13,426 bases of DNA from an uncultured Flavobacteriales bacterium (GTDB lineage Bacteria; Bacteroidota; Bacteroidia; Palsa-965). Below the pieces are notes generated by a model. It did no database searches and was not told the DNA's origin. It saw only the letters and a program-made list of their open reading frames with translations. The stretch is taken from positions 1 to 13,426 of the forward strand of contig CALJIF010000004.1 in assembly GCA_937974275.1 (NCBI GenBank), read 5' to 3'. This document shows positions 1-7,856 of the stretch, one piece after another. Within the stretch, counting starts at the first letter, position 1; each line of letters begins with the position of its first letter. The translations under genes were made by a program, and so were the position numbers.

Positions 1-1
1 T

Positions 2-568
2 ATTACTACGGATTTCAATACCGTGAATGAGCGATATTTTTTCAGCACAACCCCAATGCCGATTGGTACATGGCAACACTTTGTTATAACGTACAATGAC
101 GATACGTTGGCATTGTATATTGACGGACAATTGGAGAATGCTATTTACAAAGGTTTTGTTTCATCATTTTCCCCAACAGAGGCGGTACTGTTCGCCAAAT
201 CCGGAGTTGCTCAGAATGATCGCTACTTCAATGGTGCCATTGATGATATCAGAATTTATAATCGCGTATTGTCTGCACAGGAAGTGGATAGCCTTTATAA
301 TGAGGCGAATCCTGTATCTGTTGGTTTTAATGATACCGATTCACAAAACTCATTTGTACAGTATTATCCTAATCCGGCCGAAGATCAGTTGTACTTCTCT
401 CAGCCTAATTGTAATGTAATGCTTTACAACTCGGAAGGCAAGCTGGTTGTAGCTTTAAATAATGTTGGAGGTCTTGATCTTAGTAATCAAGCGTCCGGAC
501 TTTATTTACTGTTATTCACCGACAGAAACGGGCAAATCGTGCAGCGTGCTCGAATTGTAAAGAAGTAA
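2..568 (+). CDS. Secreted LamG-domain protein with T9SS type A sorting domain (5' truncated)
   Basis: This is the C-terminal part of a larger secreted protein; the frame is open to the left window edge, so the GTG at 23 is not the real start. The first ~95 visible residues form a LamG/concanavalin A-like jelly roll: GTWQHFVITYND, then LALYIDGQLE, then FNGAIDDIRIYNRVLSAQEV, the usual end of such domains. These folds commonly bind carbohydrate or protein ligands, but no ligand can be read here. A short linker leads to a ~70-residue C-terminal sorting domain that opens with YYPNPAEDQLYF, contains MLYNSEGKLV and ASGLYLLLF, and ends in basic residues (RARIVKK). That pattern is the T9SS type A signal, so the mature protein is expected outside the outer membrane, attached to the surface or released. 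A hairpin begins 25 bp after the stop codon. Confidence 0.85.
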   Translation: MTTDFNTVNERYFFSTTPMPIGTWQHFVITYNDDTLALYIDGQLENAIYKGFVSSFSPTEAVLFAKSGVAQNDRYFNGAIDDIRIYNRVLSAQEVDSLYNEANPVSVGFNDTDSQNSFVQYYPNPAEDQLYFSQPNCNVMLYNSEGKLVVALNNVGGLDLSNQASGLYLLLFTDRNGQIVQRARIVKK

Positions 569-592
569 GACTTTTAAATGTTCGGAAGAGTT

Positions 593-629
593 AGCGGGTT
601 TTAGTAAATTGCTCATACTAAAACCCGCT
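593..629 (+). terminator. 14-bp perfect hairpin between the LamG gene and the AhpD-like gene
   Basis: The arms at 593-606 (AGCGGGTTTTAGTA) and 616-629 (TACTAAAACCCGCT) are perfectly complementary, with a 9-nt loop. The hairpin lies 25 bp after the LamG stop codon and is the likely transcription terminator of that gene. Only a few T residues follow the stem, so it is not a textbook intrinsic terminator. Its right arm ends just 5 bp before the ATG of the next gene, so on any read-through RNA it would also cover that gene's ribosome entry region. Confidence 0.6.
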
Positions 630-634
630 TTGCT

Positions 635-1255
635 ATGACCTACATCAAAACTGATATTCCGCAACCCGGAATTGTCGAACTGTTGTTTTACAAATCCTCT
701 ACGGGCAGCGCCTTGTCTAATCTTGCCCACACCTTATTACTCGGGCCGTCAACGTTAACATCCGGTGAACGGGAATTGATTGCAGCGCATGTTTCGCGGT
801 TGAATAACTGCGAGTTTTGTCACGAATCGCATGCGGCCGCTGCAACTACTCATCTTGGTGACAATGGTAAGGCCATAGCTTGTTTGCGGGAAGACATTGA
901 GAGCATGCCTGTAAGCGATAAGCTGAAAGCGTTGTTACACATTGCAACGCGTGTGCAACAAAGCGGTAGAAATGTTTCTCCGGATCTTATAGAAAACGCG
1001 CGTAAAGCCGGAGCGTCCGACGAATGTATTCATGATGCCGTATTGGTAGCTGCCGCATTTTGCATGTATAACCGTTATGTGGATGGCATGAACACGATGT
1101 TGCCGGAAAGCAAAGACGAGTACATTGACATGGGCAAACGTATGAGCAAAGGTTATAAGTATCCTCCTGCAATTATCCGCTGGTTCGTGAAGAATGTCAT
1201 GCGCAAGAATCCGGTGAAGTTAAAACCAAGAAACGAAAAGGCTTTCGCGGAATAA
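635..1255 (+). CDS. AhpD-like carboxymuconolactone decarboxylase-family protein (peroxidase-related)
   Basis: This 206-residue cytoplasmic protein belongs to the AhpD/CMD all-helical superfamily. The hallmark is the block ERELIAAHVSRLNNCEFCHESH at residues 45-66, with the redox pair Cys59-X2-Cys62 and His66, the arrangement used by AhpD-type alkylhydroperoxidases for proton relay and thiol chemistry. The N-terminus (MTYIKTDIPQPGI) is typical of proteins annotated as peroxidase-related enzymes and supports the ATG at 635. A lysine-rich tail of ~35 residues follows the CMD core. The natural reductant and substrate cannot be inferred. The ATG sits 5 bp after a strong hairpin and no Shine-Dalgarno is visible. 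The TAA stop lies one base from the stop codon of the convergent barrel gene. The family is secure; peroxidase activity is inferred. Confidence 0.85.
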   Translation: MTYIKTDIPQPGIVELLFYKSSTGSALSNLAHTLLLGPSTLTSGERELIAAHVSRLNNCEFCHESHAAAATTHLGDNGKAIACLREDIESMPVSDKLKALLHIATRVQQSGRNVSPDLIENARKAGASDECIHDAVLVAAAFCMYNRYVDGMNTMLPESKDEYIDMGKRMSKGYKYPPAIIRWFVKNVMRKNPVKLKPRNEKAFAE

Positions 1256-1256
1256 A

Positions 1257-2969
1257 TCAGAAATTGTAGCCGGCATTAACCATGACGGTGAGTTCTGAAG
1301 TAGCACGAGTGGTGACGGTAGCAGGTAGTCGATTAACGTAATTCGCATTAACGCTGAATGAAGGTGTTCCGTACTTTTTGTTTTTCAGTTTCGGATTTAT
1401 GGCGCAGGTGAATCGATGATTCATCAAATGTGATTGTAGTTCATTCAATACGAGTGAACGATTGTACGTTGAACCAAACGAAATACGTGTAATTCCCAAT
1501 GTTTTTTGAGCTTGCAAGCCGGGACCAAGTTGCATGGTAGAAACGAGATTGTTTGCAGTAACCGCCGCATTACTCATTAAGCTAACGCTCCATTTTTTTG
1601 GTGCATTAGCAACAGTCCATGCAATATTCGCATTGGCCATATGCGTTCCGGGAAGCGCAACTCCGCTTTGCTGTTGTCCTGTTTGTTGATACATCAATGA
1701 ACCGGAGATACTGTTCTTCCATGTTTTCTTTCCAAACGATTTCACGATCATCAATTGGCCTTGTTGTGCAAGCTGATAGAAGTCTAGCGTATCAGCAGGT
1801 GTTGGAACCCAGAACGGATCCGTAATCGGACGACGATTGGTATATGCCGTGAAATTCGAATAGGAAGCAGTTGCAGAAAAACCTTTAGTTGTTTGAAATG
1901 CAGCATTCACCGATCCAACCCAACGAAACGATGTTGCTGCCTGCAAACCATCCAGATTGTTGCGTTGTCTTCCGATGTTGGTTTGTATGTTTAATTTTCC
2001 TTTGAATAAACGCACGGCCGGCTGAACTGTAATGTTTTGAAGGTCATTATTGAAGAAATAGGCACCCAAGGATTGGTAGTCGGGATCCACGTGTTCGTAC
2101 TGTAGTTTCACGGAAAATATTTTATCCGCATAACCGAATGCAAATTTTCGTGCTTGTTTAAATGTAGTGGTACTTCTGGTGGTCAACATCCATTTTTGCC
2201 AGCCGGTAAAGTCTGTAGTTTCTTCTTCCGAAAATATATTTCGTGTTAATCCACTCATAGCAGCATCTACGTCCAATTGAAATTTCTTCAACAACTTAAT
2301 ATTCGTCTGAATGGATACTGCCGTGTTTTCCATAGGCGTTAAAAAGGAAGCAGCTGGGAAGACGAGGAGCGATGCAGCGTCATCGTAGGCATGAAAGTAC
2401 GTCGCTGATACACTAATCTTTTCACTTCTGAATCCCATTTTTCCGGCCAATCCCATTCTTTGGAAAGAAGCCGATTCGTTCGCAAGTGATGAAGAATCGA
2501 ACGCTACCGCTTTCTTCAAACGTCCGTACATCGCAGCAAACTCTAAATTTTTTGGTGTTAGTTCAATAGCTCCTCCTGCAAACACATGGCCTGCTAACGT
2601 GAACGGAGAATAGTTAACCGAAGTAATTCCAAAATGCCCTTTGGCCCATTTGTAGGTGGGATGCACGCTTTGCATATTGAATGGCTGCGTGTAAGTAGCT
2701 TGATTATTTGTGTAGGAAAATGTAAATGGTAAACTCACATCTAAAATATTCACGGCAATATTTCCATTAAAGTACCAGGCGAATGGATCTCTGCGCGCAT
2801 CAAATCCTTGTGCATCATAAAATATTGAATTCAGCTGCAGTCCGCCGCCAATGCTAACCATATCCTTCTTTCCGATCTTCTCCAGATTTTGTGTAAAACC
2901 GTTTAGCGTAAATAGTAACGCTGTTAAGGATATCCACCAAGGAAATTTATGTAAACGAATGTTCATCAT
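1257..2969 (-). CDS. Predicted outer-membrane beta-barrel protein, partner of the upstream T9SS cargo gene
   Basis: This is a 570-residue exported protein of no family I can name. Residues 1-27 look like a signal peptide: a basic start, the hydrophobic stretch WWISLTALLFTLNGF, then TQN. The rest is dominated by short alternating hydrophobic/polar segments with many aromatics and glycines (for example FTFSYTNNQATY, FRWVGSVNAAFQTT, FSATASYSNFTAY), and the last residues VMVNAGYNF end in phenylalanine. Together these indicate an outer-membrane beta-barrel. It is much longer than PorP/SprF partners (about 300-350 residues) and I see no TonB box or plug motif. The start overlaps the stop of the 1130-residue gene as ATGA, with a second ATG immediately after, implying translational coupling. 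It may help secrete, anchor or complex with that protein; this is inferred from context only. Confidence 0.75.
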   Translation of the reverse strand: MMNIRLHKFPWWISLTALLFTLNGFTQNLEKIGKKDMVSIGGGLQLNSIFYDAQGFDARRDPFAWYFNGNIAVNILDVSLPFTFSYTNNQATYTQPFNMQSVHPTYKWAKGHFGITSVNYSPFTLAGHVFAGGAIELTPKNLEFAAMYGRLKKAVAFDSSSLANESASFQRMGLAGKMGFRSEKISVSATYFHAYDDAASLLVFPAASFLTPMENTAVSIQTNIKLLKKFQLDVDAAMSGLTRNIFSEEETTDFTGWQKWMLTTRSTTTFKQARKFAFGYADKIFSVKLQYEHVDPDYQSLGAYFFNNDLQNITVQPAVRLFKGKLNIQTNIGRQRNNLDGLQAATSFRWVGSVNAAFQTTKGFSATASYSNFTAYTNRRPITDPFWVPTPADTLDFYQLAQQGQLMIVKSFGKKTWKNSISGSLMYQQTGQQQSGVALPGTHMANANIAWTVANAPKKWSVSLMSNAAVTANNLVSTMQLGPGLQAQKTLGITRISFGSTYNRSLVLNELQSHLMNHRFTCAINPKLKNKKYGTPSFSVNANYVNRLPATVTTRATSELTVMVNAGYNF

Positions 2970-5900
2970 TGTGTGACAACAATAATGAGTTCTGCAGCAT
3001 CAAATTCTGCAATTACTCGAACTACATAAGAGCCGGGAATAGGATTTGGAATAGCTACCGGTCCGGTCCAGTTATCTGTTTCTGCAACAGGAATGCGAAC
3101 GCGTTCATTTCCCGAAGCATCGTGGACTGTAATCACGAAATGTTGTTTGGCATGTAAGGAAACGTTCAGGTTAAATTGCCCGTTATTCGGATTCGGATAA
3201 ACGATCATCGTGTCTATTCCAAGATTGTTCCAATAATCGGCATACGTGGAATCAATTGCCCCGAAACAAACGGATTTAGTGAGTGTTAATTCGCAGGAGC
3301 CGTACCAGATGTGCATTGTTGCATTGAAGCATCCGGTGTCTTGCGAAATAATGTAAGGTGAAGCCGACGTTCCTCCAACTATAGTCACTGTATTCGGGAA
3401 ATCCCACGAAACGGAATCAGGACGCGGATTCGAGATGTCAACAAATACCAGCGTGTCGTTTAACTGTGCTTGTGTCGATACGATGAAGTTGGCCGCAGGA
3501 AGTAAGCTGTTTGCATCTATGTCTGCTTGCAGTGTGTGGGTACAGCCTAACGAGTCGCGTACAATAAATGAATACGAACCGAATGGTAATCCTGAAAAGA
3601 TGCCGTTGTTTTGCCACGTCAATCCGTTGTCAATGGATATCTCGTAAGGTGGAACACTTCCATAGGGATACACTTGTATCTCGCCGCCTGCACTGTTCGG
3701 GTCGCATGGTTGAAATGACAAGGTAGAATCATTTATTGGTGATGCAGGAGTAACCAAAATAGAATCTGTTCCTATACAACCTGCATTATCAGTAACAACA
3801 GTTGTAAAGTACAAGGTATCATTCGGATAAACGGTTACAGGACTACCGTTGCCGGTATTGTTATTCCAGGTAATTTGAAATGGCGGCGTTCCACCAATCG
3901 GCGCGGCTTGCAGCACTGCACCTGATGCATGGCATATAACAGTGTCGTTAGATGTTGTCAGTAAAAGTTGAGGTAAATAACTGACCAAAACGGAATCTGT
4001 TCGTGAGCATCCGTTTAAAGAATCCGTTACAATAACATAATGCCATCCTGTATCCGCTGTGGTTATTTGAAAACCGGAGTAGTTTCCTGAAGGTGTTGTC
4101 CAATTGCAATTGGCAGATGGTGTGAGTGATGTGTATTGAAGCGTAGCGCTATCGTTACTGCATGTAATGGTCGGGTTTGTTGTGATAAGGTTGAGATGCG
4201 GCGGTGTAAACCAGGGCTCGATAATCGCGAAGTTGGTATTATTGACACAACCGTTAATCATGTTCGTAACAACGAGTTGGTATGCGCCTGCAATGTTTAC
4301 GTTAGCGGGATTTCCCAAATTGGTTTGCGCGGTGTCTTGCCAGAATAGTGTCGTTCCTGTTGTTGCTGATGAGCCGGTTAAAAGGGTAGAAGGCTGTGCG
4401 CATGTGAGAGTGTCGTTGGTGACAGTGAACGTCGCATTAGGGAGAACACGATTTTCATCAACGAATAGTGTATCAAATGAAGAACATCCATTCCTGCGGG
4501 ATGTTACCTGCAATAAGTAGTGATCGCTGATAACAGCATATGCCGGATTGGTGAATGATGATAAGGAAGGACTCGTCCAGGTGATAGAGTCGTTCGGATA
4601 AAGTCCTGACGCATCTAATACAACCGTATCAACAATACACGTTAAATCCGAAATTGAAGGCCAGGGTTGAATTACGGGTGGCAATGTATCCGCAACAATT
4701 GCAGCACTGTCCGTATTCGTGCAACCGTTCGGTGCCGTAACCAATAGTGTATACATCCCGGTGATTCCCGAAGTAATAGTATCTGCGCCTGAACTTGCAG
4801 GTCCTGACCAACTATACGTTACACCGGGTGTTAGACTACTTCCTCGCAACGTTGCTACCGGTTGATTGCAAGTTATAGAATCTGATGTGCCCGCATCTAC
4901 ATCCGGTTTGGGGAGTACAGTAATGGTGTACGATCGTGCTGATAAAGACACGATGCCGCATCCCGAAACTCCGCGTACCTGAATCGCAAATGTTCCTGTT
5001 GTTGTATTGGGAACAGCAACTTGAACGGAAGAGCCATTAGGAATTAATGTTGCAGCATTACTTGGAATGCAAATCCAGTTGTACGAGTAGTAGGAAGCAG
5101 ATGGCGCAATTTGTAAGAATCCCGTATCACCTTGACAAATTGTGTTGGTAGGAAAAATAAAATTATTGGGTTGCTGCTGAGGACGCAGGCAATAACTGAA
5201 CAAACGAACAGATGTACTTGATGTATTAATATTGCCATGCTGCGTAAAACGTTCCGCTTCGAGCAAGTATCCGTTCATAACCATCAAACCATTGTTGATG
5301 TAAGAGTTCATCGCGGTTTGATTGCTGTTGTATTGTTTAATCGTTTGCAAAGTAGCACCGCGATAAAAGCATTTGTATAATCGGTGACCCGGATTCAATC
5401 TGGAGTTGCCATCAAATGTGGCGAGGAATAAAGTGTCCCTATGCAATTCAATCTCCACACGAACGTTGGGCATCTCGAAAGGAACGTTCAGTGAAAATGC
5501 AACATGACGTTTGTAATAGTTGATCGTGTTTACAACAACAAAATTCTCCGCTGTTTGCTGATTGGTTGACATGTAAAAGGACCCGACTACATATGCAGTA
5601 TCACCACGTACTACAAAGTCGGTGAAGTAATGATCGGTCAACGCGTCGGTTTGCAGTATGATTTGCGGAGTGCCTGTTGTTGTATTGATTTTGTAAATGC
5701 GCGATTGAGGCAGCGAGGTAGATGCAGTACGTGCAAAAATTTGATTCGTACCCGGAAGTAATTGCCGCACAACTCCGGTAAGTGTTGATGTAAATGTGGT
5801 TACACTTCCGGCGAAAGTTAGTTGTGCAAAATTGGTACGCGCGGTGGATTGAATTGTTGTAAATCTTCCTGCCACATACAAGAAGTTGTTGTGAATGAGC

Positions 5901-6358
5901 AGCGAGAATATGGTGTCGTTGGTTGAACCTGTTCCGGTTGTTAGTATGTTGATCAAGTTCCCTGTAGTTGCGCTTACTGCAGCTATATTCCTTCTGTTCA
6001 CTCCATTAATTTGATCAAAACGTCCTCCGATATATATTGTGTCCCCGTACCTCGCTATCGCATGTACTTCGCCACCTGTATTTACTGTTACTGTCCATGG
6101 TAATAGTGCTCCCGTGTTCGCTGTAATTGCTGCAAGTCCTTGTCGCGCTTGTGTTCCTGCTGTGCTGAATTTTCCTCCAACATAAATAGTGTTATGTGTA
6201 GAATCGCCATAAAGTGCACGCAGGTTGGTTGGATTGACATTTTGAGCGGGGCAAATTCCGCTGTTACATTCCAGTAACGGGAATACGGTTCCTGACGGAG
6301 TTTGTCCGTTGCAAATAAGGCTAAACGTCAATAACAGTGCAAGAATGAATGTCCGCAT
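2966..6358 (-). CDS. Large secreted propeller/Ig-repeat protein with SprB-like module and T9SS type A sorting domain
   Basis: This is an 1130-residue surface or secreted protein. Residues 1-19 form a signal peptide (MRTFILALLLTFSLICNGQ). Residues ~45-390 contain YVGGKF, YIGGRF and YVAGRF units followed by R-x-x-(I/L)AA(I/V) stretches, resembling beta-propeller repeats of the delta-60/DUF5122 kind. Residues ~400-870 are tandem Ig/PKD-like modules, each with two cysteines about 50 residues apart. Residues ~878-948 (PYEISIDNGLTW, LPFGSYSFIVRD) match the SprB repeat first known from a gliding adhesin. A PKD-like module at ~955-1032 precedes the sorting domain from ~1050 (VYPNPNNGQFNL through GSYVVRVIA). 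Its location is expected to be extracellular, with a possible role in adhesion or surface structure. It is the first gene of an ATGA-coupled pair with the barrel gene. A 72-bp gap separates it from the upstream YdeI-like gene. Confidence 0.85.
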   Translation of the reverse strand: MRTFILALLLTFSLICNGQTPSGTVFPLLECNSGICPAQNVNPTNLRALYGDSTHNTIYVGGKFSTAGTQARQGLAAITANTGALLPWTVTVNTGGEVHAIARYGDTIYIGGRFDQINGVNRRNIAAVSATTGNLINILTTGTGSTNDTIFSLLIHNNFLYVAGRFTTIQSTARTNFAQLTFAGSVTTFTSTLTGVVRQLLPGTNQIFARTASTSLPQSRIYKINTTTGTPQIILQTDALTDHYFTDFVVRGDTAYVVGSFYMSTNQQTAENFVVVNTINYYKRHVAFSLNVPFEMPNVRVEIELHRDTLFLATFDGNSRLNPGHRLYKCFYRGATLQTIKQYNSNQTAMNSYINNGLMVMNGYLLEAERFTQHGNINTSSTSVRLFSYCLRPQQQPNNFIFPTNTICQGDTGFLQIAPSASYYSYNWICIPSNAATLIPNGSSVQVAVPNTTTGTFAIQVRGVSGCGIVSLSARSYTITVLPKPDVDAGTSDSITCNQPVATLRGSSLTPGVTYSWSGPASSGADTITSGITGMYTLLVTAPNGCTNTDSAAIVADTLPPVIQPWPSISDLTCIVDTVVLDASGLYPNDSITWTSPSLSSFTNPAYAVISDHYLLQVTSRRNGCSSFDTLFVDENRVLPNATFTVTNDTLTCAQPSTLLTGSSATTGTTLFWQDTAQTNLGNPANVNIAGAYQLVVTNMINGCVNNTNFAIIEPWFTPPHLNLITTNPTITCSNDSATLQYTSLTPSANCNWTTPSGNYSGFQITTADTGWHYVIVTDSLNGCSRTDSVLVSYLPQLLLTTSNDTVICHASGAVLQAAPIGGTPPFQITWNNNTGNGSPVTVYPNDTLYFTTVVTDNAGCIGTDSILVTPASPINDSTLSFQPCDPNSAGGEIQVYPYGSVPPYEISIDNGLTWQNNGIFSGLPFGSYSFIVRDSLGCTHTLQADIDANSLLPAANFIVSTQAQLNDTLVFVDISNPRPDSVSWDFPNTVTIVGGTSASPYIISQDTGCFNATMHIWYGSCELTLTKSVCFGAIDSTYADYWNNLGIDTMIVYPNPNNGQFNLNVSLHAKQHFVITVHDASGNERVRIPVAETDNWTGPVAIPNPIPGSYVVRVIAEFDAAELIIVVTQ

Positions 6359-6430
6359 AAAAGGATGCGGAAGTTAGAAAAACGGCACGGGTCGATTCGG
6401 TAACAAACGGTTAATTTCGGTTTCACCGCA

Positions 6431-7051
6431 TCATTCCATCACGCCTTTTCCTTTTAGAATTTTCGGAATACATTTTTCAATGCGTGCTTCTCGTGTGGCG
6501 CTTTGTTTCGCCTGACCAATGTGTAGATAATATCCGCGTTTTCTGCCCGGAGTTAAAGCTTCAAATGCAGCTTTTAATGTCGGGTCACAGTTTAATTTGC
6601 GCTGCAATTCTTCAGGTACTTCGTATTCTTCAATGGGTTTGAATTTCACCTTAGCGCCTGAATTCTCTAATTCTATTGCTTCAAAAAGATAAGCGCGGAT
6701 ATCATCTTCCAGTCTGATGATCTCGTTGATGTCTGTAAACTTAAACTGCCGCGTAGCTTGCGAATCAGCGCCCGGCTGTATCAGCAATTTCTTTTCATCG
6801 CGAAGTAATGCGCCTTTAAAAAAACTCAGCGAACAGAATTCTTTGAACGCACCAATAATTACTACATTTTTCTTGTTGTGCGTGTAGCAAGCAACGCCCC
6901 ATTTCAATTCTTCACTAAGGTCACACGAGTTTACGATATCGCGCAGCAACGCCATTTCCGGACGCCATCGATTGACCTTACACTGCGGCGTTGCCATCAA
7001 TTCACATCGACCACAACCCTGGCTAAAATAAATGTCAACTTTCGGATTCAT
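6431..7051 (-). CDS. YdeI/OmpD-associated-type protein (DUF1801 fold) with N-terminal cysteine cluster
   Basis: This 206-residue soluble protein matches the YdeI/DUF1801 family. Family blocks in order are LSEELKWGVACYTH, VVIIGAFKEFCSLSFFKGALL, the QATRQFKFT region, PEELQRKL, and the C-terminal block FEALTPGRKRGYYLHIGQAK followed by SATREARIEKCIPKIL. The family has no well-settled biochemical role. The N-terminus is distinctive: Cys13-X2-Cys16 and Cys24 (CGRC and PQCKVNRW) sit where many relatives have a plain helix, which could suggest metal binding or redox function; that is inference. Its ATG overlaps the stop of the SRPBCC gene upstream in an ATGA arrangement, so the two are probably translated from one mRNA. 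No terminator is seen in the 72 bp before the next gene on the same strand. Confidence 0.85.
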   Translation of the reverse strand: MNPKVDIYFSQGCGRCELMATPQCKVNRWRPEMALLRDIVNSCDLSEELKWGVACYTHNKKNVVIIGAFKEFCSLSFFKGALLRDEKKLLIQPGADSQATRQFKFTDINEIIRLEDDIRAYLFEAIELENSGAKVKFKPIEEYEVPEELQRKLNCDPTLKAAFEALTPGRKRGYYLHIGQAKQSATREARIEKCIPKILKGKGVME

Positions 7052-7590
7052 GGTTGTTCCATAATTATTTTCAATTTACTCAATCCTATTTCCAAATCAT
7101 CACCAATCATTTTTTCAAAATCCATGAATAAGAAAATGATGTTCATCGGATAGTCCACTTCACCGTGAAATCCCCATGTCACTTTGGTTGTAGCCGAATC
7201 AATTGCAACTGTGCTCATAAATGCCGGTTCAGTTGACTGAAACGGTTCTATAAATCGTAATTCATAATCGATACGCTCTCCCGGTACTATTTTTTTTATT
7301 TCTTGTTCACCTGCTCCAACATCTTCATTGGTGCTGCTCCATGCCGAAACAAATCCTACGGTGCCGTCTATTCCACGGTACGACTTATTCATGTTAGGAT
7401 CCATCGCTGCCCATTTACTATAGTTGTCTTGATTCTTCAAATATTTCACATAATTGAAAACAGTGTCTTTCGGTACGTGAATGACAATTTCACGAACAGC
7501 GTCATATTGTTTAGTAACAAACAAAGCCATTAGGAACGGTATGGCAAGTAGAATGAGCAAACCAATCAGAAGTCTCTTGAAAAATTTCAT
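7048..7590 (-). CDS. SRPBCC-family (START/Bet v1-like) protein with N-terminal membrane anchor
   Basis: This is a 180-residue protein. Residues ~6-25 (RLLIGLLILLAIPFLMALFV) form one hydrophobic helix that should anchor it in the inner membrane. The rest is a polyketide-cyclase/SRPBCC-type domain: an opening strand (AVREIVIHVPKDTVFNYV), the PxxVFxYVxxLKNxxxYSKW-type helix region ending at residue ~60, a GAGEQEI strand, a TKVTWGFHGEV strand, and a long C-terminal helix (GDDLEIGLSKLKIIM). SRPBCC domains bind hydrophobic ligands; none can be named here. The orientation of the domain relative to the membrane is not determined by the sequence. It is followed by, and overlaps by 4 nt, the YdeI-like gene, suggesting a shared function or stress response. 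A possible -7 element, TAAATTTG, lies 22 bp upstream of the ATG. Confidence 0.8.
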   Translation of the reverse strand: MKFFKRLLIGLLILLAIPFLMALFVTKQYDAVREIVIHVPKDTVFNYVKYLKNQDNYSKWAAMDPNMNKSYRGIDGTVGFVSAWSSTNEDVGAGEQEIKKIVPGERIDYELRFIEPFQSTEPAFMSTVAIDSATTKVTWGFHGEVDYPMNIIFLFMDFEKMIGDDLEIGLSKLKIIMEQP

Positions 7591-7612
7591 CGTTTTGTCA
7601 AATGGTAATAAC

Positions 7613-7620
7613 CAAATTTA
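7613..7620 (-). promoter_or_regulatory. Possible Bacteroidota -7 element for the SRPBCC/YdeI-like pair
   Basis: Reading the minus strand, TAAATTTG fits the Bacteroidota -7 consensus TAnnTTTG and ends 22 bp before the SRPBCC start codon, giving a short leader. No TTG was found at the usual 17-23 nt upstream, so the call rests on one short motif in AT-rich DNA. Confidence 0.3.
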
Positions 7621-7820
7621 CAAAATGTGAGCATGTACTTGAATTGTGAGTATTTGCAACACATGATCAGGAGCGCATCTGTTTAGCTTCAAACCACCGG
7701 TTCTCCCGCTTTCGTGCATTCACTTGCGTTTCGCACTCAATCGGGGCTAGTAAATCCCGGCAGTGCTTTACATCAACAAGCAGGCGTCGGAGCTTCGCGT
7801 AGAATATATAGAGTAGTGCC

Positions 7821-7856
7821 AATAAAAAATCCCGATGTGATTCGGGACTTTTTATT
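7821..7856 (-). terminator. Bidirectional intrinsic terminator after frr
   Basis: A stem of TCCCGA (7830-7835) and TCGGGA (7842-7847) with a 6-nt loop is extended, after one mismatch, by AATAAAAA (7821-7828) pairing with TTTTTATT (7849-7856). On the minus strand it begins 18 bp after the frr stop and is followed by TTTTTTATT, a good intrinsic terminator that ends the translation operon. The T-tract on the other side means it can also stop plus-strand transcription. Confidence 0.85.

Noticed and set aside
23..25. GTG as the start of the LamG protein
   Set aside because: The frame continues open to the window edge and the LamG domain would be cut, so the gene begins outside the window.
1257..2969. 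Assignment of the barrel protein as PorP/SprF
   Set aside because: It is about 200 residues too long and I see no PorP/SprF signature, so only a general outer-membrane barrel is claimed.
4167..4520. 117-residue plus-strand open frame inside the large T9SS protein gene
   Set aside because: It lies wholly antisense to a gene with clear domains and has no recognisable motif.
6359..6430. Promoter for the large T9SS gene (TTTG ... TAACTTCC)
   Set aside because: The spacing is 27 nt, beyond the usual range, and the -7 box matches poorly.
7669..7800. tRNA or GIY-YIG nuclease remnant in the GC-rich patch
   Set aside because: No T-loop with a matching stem was found, and the three minus-strand frames gave no convincing GIY-YIG motif order.
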